From [Eubacterium] saphenum (GTDB taxonomy: Bacteria > Bacillota > Clostridia > Oscillospirales > Ruminococcaceae), in contig SFJQ01000077.1 of NCBI GenBank assembly GCA_004555855.1, positions 1 through 10,452 on the forward strand: a stretch of 10,452 nt of DNA. The letters run 5' to 3'. Below the pieces are notes generated by a model, which saw nothing but the letters and a program-made list of their open reading frames with translations, was not told where the DNA came from and ran no database searches. The position numbers were made by a program, and so were the translations under genes. How positions within the stretch are numbered: position 1 is the first letter of the stretch; each line of letters opens with the position of its first letter. Shown piece by piece: positions 1 to 6,011 of the stretch.

Positions 1-44
1 GGGAAATCCAGAGGATTTTCTACCTGATTTCATTCCTTATCTCC

Positions 45-81
45 AACGCCAGCGCTGCAGAATAGCGCTGGCGTTTTTTTT
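45..81 (+). terminator. Strong intrinsic terminator of the upstream unit
   Basis: A perfect 12-bp stem (AACGCCAGCGCT at 45-56 pairing with 64-75) closes a 7-nt loop and runs into eight Ts (74-81). This is a classic rho-independent terminator for transcription entering from the left. The preceding bases could be the tail of a plus-strand gene: one frame reads eight codons and stops at TGA 25-27, but that is too short to identify. The terminator isolates the recombinase gene from its left neighbour. Confidence 0.93.
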
Positions 82-156
82 GTGTGATTATAAATTGCTT
101 AATCTCTTGCAAGACTTTTCAAACACAATAAACCTCGGATTTTCCGGTTTTTCTTT

Positions 157-174
157 TCATTGATAAATCATTGA
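157..174. repeat. Short direct repeat next to the xer -35 box
   Basis: TCATTGA occurs at 157-163 and again at 168-174, 11 bp apart, about one helical turn, and ends 4 bp before the -35 box at 179. The spacing is what a regulator bound on one face of the helix would use. In AT-rich DNA a 7-mer repeat may be chance, so this is only a candidate. Confidence 0.25.
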
Positions 175-178
175 AGTG

Positions 179-207
179 TTGACGTTTGGACGGATTTGTG
201 GTATAAT
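179..207 (+). promoter_or_regulatory. Sigma-A promoter of the recombinase gene
   Basis: The -35 box TTGACG (179-184) and -10 box TATAAT (202-207) are separated by exactly 17 bp, one mismatch from the housekeeping consensus. Transcription should start near 213-215, giving a leader of about 80 nt that contains the 242-269 inverted repeat and the ribosome site (GAGG at 286-289, 5 nt before the ATG). With terminators on both sides, the gene appears to be a single-gene unit. Confidence 0.85.
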
Positions 208-241
208 TTGATGTAGGGGACTGTATCGAGAAATATAGGCG

Positions 242-269
242 ATTTCGTAAAATAAAAATTTTACGAAAT
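242..269. other. 28-bp inverted repeat; candidate dif-like Xer site
   Basis: ATTTCGTAAAAT (242-253) and ATTTTACGAAAT (258-269) are perfect inverted copies around AAAA. Read as recombination-site parts, it is an 11-bp arm (242-252), a 6-bp centre TAAAAA (253-258) and an 11-bp arm (259-269), the 11-6-11 layout of bacterial dif. Against the Bacillus subtilis dif as I remember it, 18 of 28 positions match (left arm 8/11, centre 4/6, right arm 6/11), though AT-richness inflates this. It lies 25 bp before the recombinase start and within its transcribed leader. The symmetric arms would suit a single recombinase binding both sides. Alternatives are an autoregulatory operator or a leader-RNA hairpin. 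It is not a terminator, because no T-run follows. Confidence 0.5.
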
Positions 270-294
270 AAGAAGAAGTGAAAACGAGGAAAAT

Positions 295-1329
295 ATGGTA
301 AACACAAAAATATATGACAGCGCTCCGCAGTCAATACGCGATTTTATTTATTATGAACAGATTGTCAAAGGTCGCTCGGAGCTTACGGTAAAGAATTATT
401 TCAACGATTTGCGGACATTCTTCAGATTTTACAAAATCCGCAAAAAAGGCGCGCCCGAAGAAGATTTTTCTAAAATCGACATTTCAGATATTACGGACAA
501 TGATATCAAATCCGTCGATTTAACGCTCGCGCAGGAATTTCTTGTTTATATGAAAACGCAAAAAAACAACGAGCAAAAGGCTCGTTACCGCAAGGCTGTT
601 GCTTTGAGGCAATTCTACAAGTTCCTCACAAACAACAAGAATATGTTTGAGGTTAGTCCCGTGGCCAATCTGGAGCTGCCAAGCCCTAAGCCTGCGCTCC
701 CGAAATTCCTGACACTTGAACAGTCGCTCGAGCTGCTCATGAACGTTGATACGCCCGATAGAAAGCGCGATTACTGCATTATCACGTTCTTTCTGAACTG
801 CGGAATGCGTTTGTCGGAGCTTGTCGGGATAAATCTCAACGATATCCGTGAAACGCGCGATAAGGACGGAAATGTCGTGTATTCGCTGAAGGTTCTCGGA
901 AAAGGCAGCAAGGAACGTTTGGTTTATCTGAACGAGGCTTGTGTAAACGCTTACATAGACTATGTAAATCCCGAGATAACCAACAACGAGGAGCGTCTTG
1001 CTGCGGGATTGCGCGATATGACAGCGCCCACAAATGCGCTGTTTTTGAGCAAGCGCCGTACCCGAATATCAAATCGCCGCGTTCAGCAGATTGTCGAGGA
1101 ATGTCTTAAAACAAGCGGTTTGGACAATATGGGAATTTCCGTACACAAGCTGCGTCATACCGCCGCTACTCTTATGTATCAGAACGGAGTTGACGTGCGT
1201 GTTCTCAAGGACGTTCTCGGTCACGAAAACCTCAATACAACGCAGATTTACACACACGTTTCAAACTCGCAAATGCAAAACGCAATGAATCAAAACCCGC
1301 TTTCCTCGGTTAAACCAAAAAACAAATGA
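295..1329 (+). CDS. Xer-type tyrosine recombinase (XerC/XerD-like)
   Basis: This 344-aa tyrosine recombinase cuts and rejoins DNA strands through a 3'-phosphotyrosine. Residues 1 to about 125 form the SAM-like core-binding domain; about 135-335 form the catalytic domain. The full active site is visible: R172 (CGMRLSEL), K203 (GKGSKER), H284 and R287 (HKLRH), H310 (LGHE) and nucleophile Y319 (YTH). XerC/XerD are usually near 300 aa; the extra length lies mainly in a charged insert at about residues 50-75 and a polar tail after Tyr319. The ATG has GAGG 5 nt upstream. No phage or integron genes adjoin it, so a chromosomal role such as dimer resolution is plausible, and the dif-like repeat in its leader may be its target. 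An integrase of a lost element cannot be excluded. XerC, XerD and one-recombinase types cannot be told apart here. Confidence 0.93.
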   Translation: MVNTKIYDSAPQSIRDFIYYEQIVKGRSELTVKNYFNDLRTFFRFYKIRKKGAPEEDFSKIDISDITDNDIKSVDLTLAQEFLVYMKTQKNNEQKARYRKAVALRQFYKFLTNNKNMFEVSPVANLELPSPKPALPKFLTLEQSLELLMNVDTPDRKRDYCIITFFLNCGMRLSELVGINLNDIRETRDKDGNVVYSLKVLGKGSKERLVYLNEACVNAYIDYVNPEITNNEERLAAGLRDMTAPTNALFLSKRRTRISNRRVQQIVEECLKTSGLDNMGISVHKLRHTAATLMYQNGVDVRVLKDVLGHENLNTTQIYTHVSNSQMQNAMNQNPLSSVKPKNK

Positions 1330-1333
1330 ATGA

Positions 1334-1371
1334 AAAAATAACGCCTCATTATCAGATGAAGCGTTATTTTT
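1334..1371. terminator. Two-way terminator shared by xer and the minus-strand transcript
   Basis: AAAAATAACGC (1334-1344) pairs with GCGTTATTTTT (1361-1371); TCAT/ATGA extends the stem inward past one C-A mismatch, leaving a 6-nt loop. On the plus strand the stem ends in five Ts just after the xer stop (1327-1329). On the minus strand it ends in six Ts (1338-1333), so it can also stop leftward transcription from the promoter at 1478-1506. Confidence 0.88.
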
Positions 1372-1390
1372 GATTTTGGAAAAATTGGTT

Positions 1391-1471
1391 TTAATTGAAA
1401 TAGTCACTTAAAGGTTTTCCGATACTTGAACTGATATCTATGTATTCAATATCGCTATGGCGTGAGGTCAT
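1391..1471 (-). CDS. Possible leaderless 26-aa peptide
   Basis: An ATG at 1471 lies 6 nt past the -10 box, where the minus-strand promoter should start RNA, so the ORF would be leaderless. It runs 26 codons to TAA at 1393-1391: hydrophilic, no membrane segment, no recognisable family, start MTSRHSDIEY. The same frame is open upstream of the promoter to about 1702, but that part is antisense to aroB and the promoter. With no ribosome site, and since the RNA forms a hairpin here, a non-coding role is at least as likely. Confidence 0.15.
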   Translation of the reverse strand: MTSRHSDIEYIDISSSIGKPLSDYFN

Positions 1472-1477
1472 ATAGAT

Positions 1478-1506
1478 ATTATAAAAATTTTTTGTAAATT
1501 TGTCAA
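1478..1506 (-). promoter_or_regulatory. Perfect-consensus sigma-A promoter, minus strand
   Basis: Read on the minus strand, TTGACA (1506-1501), a 17-bp AT-rich spacer (1500-1484) and TATAAT (1483-1478) match the housekeeping consensus at all 12 positions. It points leftward, away from aroB and into the xer-aroB gap, where no conventional gene lies. It is back-to-back with the aroB promoter: the two -35 boxes are 38 bp apart. Such an exact match is rare by chance even in AT-rich DNA. Confidence 0.68.
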
Positions 1507-1544
1507 TAGTTTTCGCGGCTTTGACCTTTTCTTTGCAAAAACAC

Positions 1545-1573
1545 TTGAAATTTACCGTGTTATATGGTAAAAT
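1545..1573 (+). promoter_or_regulatory. Promoter of the aroB-aroA-aroC operon
   Basis: TTGAAA (1545-1550), a 17-bp spacer and TAAAAT (1568-1573) form a good sigma-A promoter, strengthened by an extended -10 element (TGG directly before the -10 box). Transcription should start near 1580, leaving a leader of only about 20 nt with the ribosome site GGAGG at 1588-1592. There is no room for a T-box, riboswitch or attenuator, so control must act at initiation or on the protein products. Confidence 0.78.
1551..1571. promoter_or_regulatory. Candidate operator overlapping the aroB promoter
   Basis: TTTACC (1551-1556) and GGTAAA (1566-1571) form a perfect inverted repeat with a 9-bp gap, 21 bp in all. 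The left half sits directly behind the -35 box and the right half covers most of the -10 box, so a bound dimer would block RNA polymerase. I do not recognise the site as that of a known aromatic-pathway regulator. Two 6-bp halves can arise by chance. Confidence 0.35.
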
Positions 1574-1599
1574 AATTATTGTGAATTGGAGGAATAATA

Positions 1600-2649
1600 A
1601 TGGAAAAAGTAACGGTAAAAGCAAGCTCAACCTACGATATACTGATTGATAAAGGAATACTCGACAACGCGGGAGAGTATATTTCCGCGGTAATGAAATC
1701 AAAAAAAGCGTGCGTTGTGACGGACGACAACGTTGACCGTCTTTATGGCGAAAGAGTTATGAAATCGCTTGAAAATGCGGGGATTTCTGCGAAAAAATAT
1801 GTTTTTCCTCATGGAGAAGCGTCTAAAAATCATACTACATTGATAGGAATTTATGAATTTCTCGCGGAGAATAATTTCACGCGCTCCGATTTTATCGTTG
1901 CACTTGGCGGCGGAGTTGTCGGAGATACCGCGGGCTACGCTGCGGCAACCTTTATGCGCGGAATTGATTTTGTGCAAATTCCAACGAATGTTGTCAGTCA
2001 ATCGGACAGCTCTGTCGGCGGAAAAACAGCTGTAAATATCAACGCAGGAAAAAATCTTGTCGGCGCTTTTCACCAGCCGCGGCTTGTAATCTGCGATACC
2101 GATACCCTCAAAACGCTCACTCCCGAGTTTTTCTCGGACGGAATGGCGGAGGTTATCAAGCACGGTATGATTAAATCTCCCGAGTTGTTTGAAATCCTCT
2201 CGACAAAGGATATCTCGGAAAATATGGTTGATATAATGAAGCGAAACGTTTCGATTAAGGGAAAGGTTGTTGAAGCGGACGAGCGTGAAAAAGGCGAGCG
2301 TATGCTCCTGAATTTCGGGCACACTCTGGCTCACGCGCTCGAAAAATACTACAACTACACGGGAATTGCCCACGGGCACGCAGTCGCCGTTGGAATGAGC
2401 GTTTTCACGCATATTGCCGAGCGCAGAGGTATGTGCAAGGCGGGTGTTGCCGATAAACTGGACAAGCTGCTGATTAAATGCGGATTGCCGATTACCGACA
2501 AAGCGCCGCTAGACGAGCTGTACGCGCTCTCGCTCCGCGACAAAAAGCACCTCTCAAGCGGTATGAACATCGTTATTTGCTCGGATATCGGAAAGAGCGA
2601 GGTAGTGAAGATGTCGGTTGAGGAATACAAGAATTTTTTGGAGAGCTGA
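1600..2649 (+). CDS. aroB: 3-dehydroquinate synthase
   Basis: This enzyme converts DAHP to 3-dehydroquinate, the second shikimate step, in the cytoplasm, using NAD and a divalent metal. The 349-aa length is normal. An N-terminal Rossmann-like half carries the NAD loop GGGVVGD (103-109) and PTN...DSSVGGKTAVN (128-146). The C-terminal metal domain carries E184 (GMAEVIKHG), H241 (FGHT) and H258 (HGHAVAVGM), matching the family's zinc ligands; the RDKKH stretch at 313-317 is also typical. The ATG has GGAGG 7 nt upstream. It is first in the operon, one base before aroA, whose ribosome site lies in its last codons. Nothing looks damaged. Confidence 0.97.
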   Translation: MEKVTVKASSTYDILIDKGILDNAGEYISAVMKSKKACVVTDDNVDRLYGERVMKSLENAGISAKKYVFPHGEASKNHTTLIGIYEFLAENNFTRSDFIVALGGGVVGDTAGYAAATFMRGIDFVQIPTNVVSQSDSSVGGKTAVNINAGKNLVGAFHQPRLVICDTDTLKTLTPEFFSDGMAEVIKHGMIKSPELFEILSTKDISENMVDIMKRNVSIKGKVVEADEREKGERMLLNFGHTLAHALEKYYNYTGIAHGHAVAVGMSVFTHIAERRGMCKAGVADKLDKLLIKCGLPITDKAPLDELYALSLRDKKHLSSGMNIVICSDIGKSEVVKMSVEEYKNFLES

Positions 2650-2650
2650 T

Positions 2651-3871
2651 ATGGATTTAAGAATTTCGCCTGCGAAATTGTCGGGAAAGGTTGTCGTGCC
2701 GCCGTCTAAAAGCGTTGCTCACCGTATGATAATCGCAGCGGCGCTGTCGGACGGGATTTCCACGATTTCAAACCTCTTCCCTTCCGTTGATATCACGGCA
2801 ACAATGGACTGTATGAAAGCGCTCGGCGCAAAAATCAGATTCAGCGACAACACGGCGGTGATTGAAGGAATAAAAAATTCTCCCGATAAAGCTGTTTTGG
2901 ATTGTCACGAATCCGGTTCAACGCTGAGATTTCTGATACCGGTTGCTTGTGCGCTCGGAATTGACGCGGAGTTTATCGGCAGAGGAAAACTCCCGCAAAG
3001 ACCGATTACACCGTTTCTGGACGAGCTTCCAAGACACGGAATTTCCTTCAAGCTCCCCGAAAATGACGACAATCTGCCTTGTTCGGTTCACGGGAAATTG
3101 ACGGGAGGAAGGTTTGAGGTTGACGGGGGAATTTCCTCGCAGTTTATAACGGGGCTGCTGTTTGCGCTGCCGCTGTTGAACGAGGACAGCGAAATCGTAC
3201 TCACCTCTCCCCTGCAATCCAAGCCCTACGTTGACATAACAATTGGTGTTCTGCGGGATTTCGGGTGCGAAATTTCTGAAACCAACACGGGTTATTTTGT
3301 CAAGGGAAATCAGCGGCTTGTGCCTTTTTCAGGCGCGGTTGAGGGAGATTTTTCACAGGCTGCGTTCTTTTATGTCGCGAACGCGCTTGGTTCTACGATT
3401 GAAATTGCGGGACTAAACAAAAACTCGCTTCAGGGCGATAAAGCTATCGTTGAAATCTGCAAAAATTCTGTCAACGGAGAAGCGTTTGAAATCGATTGCT
3501 CGGATATTCCGGATTTGGTGCCGATTTTATCCGTGCTTGGCTGTTTTTGTAACGGAACAAGCCGTATATTGAACGCCGCGCGGCTCAGAATAAAGGAGTG
3601 CGACCGTTTGGCGGCGATGGAAGACTGCCTGAATAAAATCGGCGGCAAAGTGAAATCTACTGCCGATACGCTTGAGATTGAGGGCGTGGGAACACTGAAC
3701 GGCGGCGAAGTCGGCTGCTTTAATGACCATAGAATTGCGATGTCTATGGCAATTGCTGCAACTCGCTGCGAAAAACCTCTGATAATTCGCGGCGCAGAGT
3801 GCGTTTCAAAGTCTTTCCCGAACTTTTTCGAGGTTTACGGAGCGCTCGGAGGAAGTTTTGAGGAAATCTGA
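2651..3871 (+). CDS. aroA: EPSP synthase (3-phosphoshikimate 1-carboxyvinyltransferase)
   Basis: It joins shikimate-3-phosphate and phosphoenolpyruvate to give EPSP. From the ATG at 2651 the protein is 406 aa, somewhat shorter than the usual ~430. I prefer this start over an upstream in-frame one at 2618 because GGAG lies at 2640-2643, 7 nt before it, and the homologous sequence begins here. Visible motifs: PPSKS with K20, S21 and R25; ESGSTLR (87-93), whose G89 matches the Gly96 of E. coli that governs glyphosate sensitivity; QRP (116-118); SSQ (162-164); DIPD ending at D288; KECDR (315-319); DHR with R361; K387. The position of E. coli Pro101 is Phe94. Retained Gly89 suggests ordinary glyphosate sensitivity, which is inference only. 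Confidence 0.97.
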   Translation: MDLRISPAKLSGKVVVPPSKSVAHRMIIAAALSDGISTISNLFPSVDITATMDCMKALGAKIRFSDNTAVIEGIKNSPDKAVLDCHESGSTLRFLIPVACALGIDAEFIGRGKLPQRPITPFLDELPRHGISFKLPENDDNLPCSVHGKLTGGRFEVDGGISSQFITGLLFALPLLNEDSEIVLTSPLQSKPYVDITIGVLRDFGCEISETNTGYFVKGNQRLVPFSGAVEGDFSQAAFFYVANALGSTIEIAGLNKNSLQGDKAIVEICKNSVNGEAFEIDCSDIPDLVPILSVLGCFCNGTSRILNAARLRIKECDRLAAMEDCLNKIGGKVKSTADTLEIEGVGTLNGGEVGCFNDHRIAMSMAIAATRCEKPLIIRGAECVSKSFPNFFEVYGALGGSFEEI

Positions 3872-3892
3872 TTAATTTGATAGGAGTTTGTT

Positions 3893-4981
3893 ATGTCATC
3901 AAGTTTTAACGGCGGGATTAAATTCTCGATTTTCGGCGAAAGTCACGGAAAAGGCATCGGGGCAGTTCTGGATAATCTTCCTGCGGGCGAGCCGATTGAC
4001 CTTGATAAAATCGGGGAATTTATGGCTCGGCGCGCCCCCAAAAAGGACGGCACGTCCACTATGCGTAATGAAAAGGATATTCCCGAAATTCTCTCCGGAC
4101 TTTACGATGGGAAAACTACCGGAACTCCGCTTGCTGCCGTGATTTACAACTCTGACCAGCACTCCGGCGATTACGGAAATCTTATCAGCACGGCACGCCC
4201 CGCTCACGCTGATTATACGGGATTTTTGCGCTATAACGGTGCAAACGACCCTCGCGGAGGCGGGCATTTTTCGGGCAGACTGACTGCGCCGCTTTGCTTT
4301 GCGGGAGCGGTTTGCGCGCAAATTCTTGAGCGTCGCGGGATAACTGTCGGCGCGCATATTATAAAAATCAAAGACGTGACAGACGAGCGTTTTGACCCTG
4401 TAAACATTACCGCGGAGCAGCTCAATTCTGTTAAAAAGCGCGCTTTCCCTGTCACCTCAGATGAAGCCGAAGAGAAAATGCGCGAGGTTATAAATGCCGC
4501 GAGAATGGATTTGAACAGCGTCGGCGGTATTATCGAATGTGCAGCCGTAGGTTTTCCTGCGGGAGTTGGCTCACCGATGCTTGACGGGCTGGAGAACATC
4601 ATCTCACGCTTGATTTTTGCAATTCCCGCTGTTAAGGGGATTGAGTTTGGCAACGGCTTCGACTGCACGGATTTGTTCGGCAGCGAAAACAACGATGAAT
4701 TTTACGTTCGGGACGAAAAAATCCTCACAAAAACCAACAATCACGGCGGGATTCTCGGCGGAATAAGCTCGGGAATGCCGATTATTTTCAGAGTTGCGTT
4801 CAAGCCAACTCCTTCTATTTCCCGTCCGCAGAAAACCGTGGATTTCAAGGAAAAACGCGACACGGAGCTTGTTATAAAGGGCAGACACGACCCTTGCGTT
4901 GTGCCGAGAGCAGTTCCGGTTGTTGAGTCTGCAATGAATATCGCTTTGCTGTCTGCACTGATTGAAAACCCGAATATTTGA
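3893..4981 (+). CDS. aroC: Chorismate synthase
   Basis: It removes phosphate from EPSP to make chorismate, the branch point to Phe, Tyr, Trp and folate, using reduced FMN without net redox change. The 362-aa length is normal. Signatures seen: GESHGKG (15-21, with H18), ARPAHADYTG (101-110), RGGGHFSGR (121-129), KPTPS (304-308) and GRHDPCVVPRA (330-340). The RPAHAD and HFSGR wording differs from the RPGHAD and RSSARET of enterobacterial enzymes; the second change is, as I recall, usual in Clostridia. AGGAG lies 6 nt before the ATG, 21 nt after aroA. No separate flavin reductase adjoins it, so whether reduced FMN is made by this protein or another cannot be told. Confidence 0.97.
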   Translation: MSSSFNGGIKFSIFGESHGKGIGAVLDNLPAGEPIDLDKIGEFMARRAPKKDGTSTMRNEKDIPEILSGLYDGKTTGTPLAAVIYNSDQHSGDYGNLISTARPAHADYTGFLRYNGANDPRGGGHFSGRLTAPLCFAGAVCAQILERRGITVGAHIIKIKDVTDERFDPVNITAEQLNSVKKRAFPVTSDEAEEKMREVINAARMDLNSVGGIIECAAVGFPAGVGSPMLDGLENIISRLIFAIPAVKGIEFGNGFDCTDLFGSENNDEFYVRDEKILTKTNNHGGILGGISSGMPIIFRVAFKPTPSISRPQKTVDFKEKRDTELVIKGRHDPCVVPRAVPVVESAMNIALLSALIENPNI

Positions 4982-4993
4982 AAGGAGAATTTA

Positions 4994-5536
4994 GTGGAAG
5001 TACCAAGAATACGCGTATCCGAAATCGACGATATATGCGTTTTGATTTGTCATCTGATTTACTCGCTCGGCTGTCCGCTGTCAAAGGACGAGCTGATTGA
5101 AATAACCTCGCTTGAGGACGCGGTGAATTACTTCAACCTCACCGCCGCGCTGGAAAAGGCTTCGGGGCATTTGCTGAATGTCACAGACGTTGACGGAGAG
5201 CTTGTTTACTCAAACACCGCGATGGGAATAAAGGCAGCAAAAGACCTCGGCGCAGCGCTCCCGTTGTCGGTTCGCGACAAAATGTTCAAGGAAGCTGTTC
5301 GCGTTTACACTCGCGACGCGATGAAGAGAAACCGGTCTTTCCTTGCAGTTCGATACATCACAAATCCCGACGGAACCTGTACTTTGGGCGTTACGATTAT
5401 GGACGAGGTTACAGCTCAGCCGAAATATTACCTTGAAATCGCCGCCGAAAATTCCGAAAACGCCGATTTCATCAAGAGTAAAATCAAACAAGACCCCAAA
5501 GCGTTCAAAGCTTATCTCGACAACTATTTTACATAA
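4994..5536 (+). CDS. DUF4364-like winged-helix protein
   Basis: This 180-aa protein is last in the aro operon, 12 nt after aroC. It starts at GTG with AGGAG 6 nt upstream; no nearby ATG fits. Residues about 10-60 look like a winged helix (CHLIYSLGCPLSKDELIEI then NYFNLTAALEKASGHL), followed by a small beta wing (about 61-74) and a helix with SVRDKMFKEAV (92-102). The later half (about 115-150) looks like beta strands. The pattern resembles DUF4364 proteins of Clostridia, which have no defined role. Position and fold make it a candidate DNA-binding regulator, perhaps of this operon through the 1551-1571 repeat, but nothing in the sequence proves this. No signal peptide or membrane segment is visible. 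Confidence 0.72.
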   Translation: MEVPRIRVSEIDDICVLICHLIYSLGCPLSKDELIEITSLEDAVNYFNLTAALEKASGHLLNVTDVDGELVYSNTAMGIKAAKDLGAALPLSVRDKMFKEAVRVYTRDAMKRNRSFLAVRYITNPDGTCTLGVTIMDEVTAQPKYYLEIAAENSENADFIKSKIKQDPKAFKAYLDNYFT

Positions 5537-5570
5537 AAAACGGCAGTTTTCAGGCTGCCGTTTTCTTTTA
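5535..5570. terminator. Two-way terminator between converging operons
   Basis: AAAACGGCAG (5537-5546) pairs with CTGCCGTTTT (5555-5564) around an 8-nt loop. A T-rich tail follows on the plus strand (5561-5575, one C), and a run of six Ts follows on the minus strand (5540-5535). It ends the aro operon directly after its TAA (5534-5536) and also ends the leftward operon, whose last gene stops at 5568-5570. Confidence 0.92.
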
Positions 5571-6011
5571 TTTTTCGAGCATTTTTTCAGCAAGCTCCGC
5601 CGCGTATTTGCAAAGCAGCGGGCAAGGACGCTTCTGATAATACTCGGGAGTTCTCGCTTCGGGCTGAGCCGATTTTTCGGGCTTTTCAAGACCGAGAAGC
5701 TCCTTGCAGATTATGCTGCCGTTGTCCTTTTTGAACTGCTCGGCAGCCGCGCGGATTTTCTCGTAAAGCGCTTTTTTGCCCTCGGTATCCTTCGGGTCGG
5801 TGTAAACGCAGGCTTGGCTCAGAACCATCACAATTCCCGAAAAACACCCGCAAACCTCTCTCATTCTGCCCATTCCGCCGCCAAAACCGCCCGAAATCTT
5901 CGCAAGCTGTTCTTCTTCCATACCGAAAAGGTCGGAATAAGCAAGCGTAACCGCCTGAGAGCAGTTGTAGCCGTTTGTGAAAAACTCGTAAGCCTTATCT
6001 CCCCTGCTCAT
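5568..6011 (-). CDS. C_GCAxxG_C_C family putative redox protein
   Basis: This small cytoplasmic Cys-rich protein (147 aa) belongs to the group annotated as C_GCAxxG_C_C, thought to be redox-active but without a known reaction. Cysteines seen: C17 (GYNCSQAV), C54 and C56 (EVCGCFSG, after the glycine-rich GGFGGGMG at 41-48), C68, C102, and the pair C130/C134. An in-frame TTG at 6017 would add two residues. I prefer ATG 6011 because it has GGAGGA (6026-6021) 9 nt upstream and forms an ATGA overlap with the mrp stop, implying translational coupling. It is last in the leftward operon. Pairing with a Fe-S carrier suggests an Fe-S or thiol redox partner role, but the family name does not settle function. 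Confidence 0.85.
   Translation of the reverse strand: MSRGDKAYEFFTNGYNCSQAVTLAYSDLFGMEEEQLAKISGGFGGGMGRMREVCGCFSGIVMVLSQACVYTDPKDTEGKKALYEKIRAAAEQFKKDNGSIICKELLGLEKPEKSAQPEARTPEYYQKRPCPLLCKYAAELAEKMLEK

Larger units (their letters stand above)
1333..1471 (-). ncRNA. Candidate ~140-nt small RNA (minus strand)
   Basis: A transcription unit is predicted from signals alone. A perfect-consensus minus-strand promoter at 1506-1478 should start RNA near 1471, and the terminator at 1371-1333 should end it. Inside, CGATATTGAA (1454-1445) pairs with the segment at 1430-1420 as a 10-bp stem with one bulged base (G of the RNA, opposite position 1425) and a 14-nt loop. With the terminator hairpin this gives a two-hairpin RNA. 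I recognise no known RNA family. A 26-codon ORF from the same start is the alternative product. It is unconnected to the aroB leader, which begins downstream in the other direction. Confidence 0.42.

Noticed and set aside
1..27. Tail of an upstream plus-strand gene ending at TGA 25-27
   Set aside because: Only eight codons are visible and the other frames are equally open over this length, so frame and product cannot be decided; the terminator at 45-81 only shows that something upstream is transcribed.
242..269. Terminator or attenuator reading of the xer leader hairpin
   Set aside because: No T-run follows on the plus strand and no alternative pairing partner or leader peptide is visible.
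119..334. 71-codon minus-strand frame over the xer promoter
   Set aside because: It covers a strong plus-strand promoter and the dif-like repeat and has no recognisable protein features.
1699..2412. 237-codon minus-strand frame inside aroB
   Set aside because: Antisense to conserved AroB motifs; no promoter or ribosome site seen.
2618..2650. Earlier aroA start giving 11 extra residues
   Set aside because: It would overlap the aroB end; the extra residues do not fit the family and the ribosome site is placed for ATG 2651.
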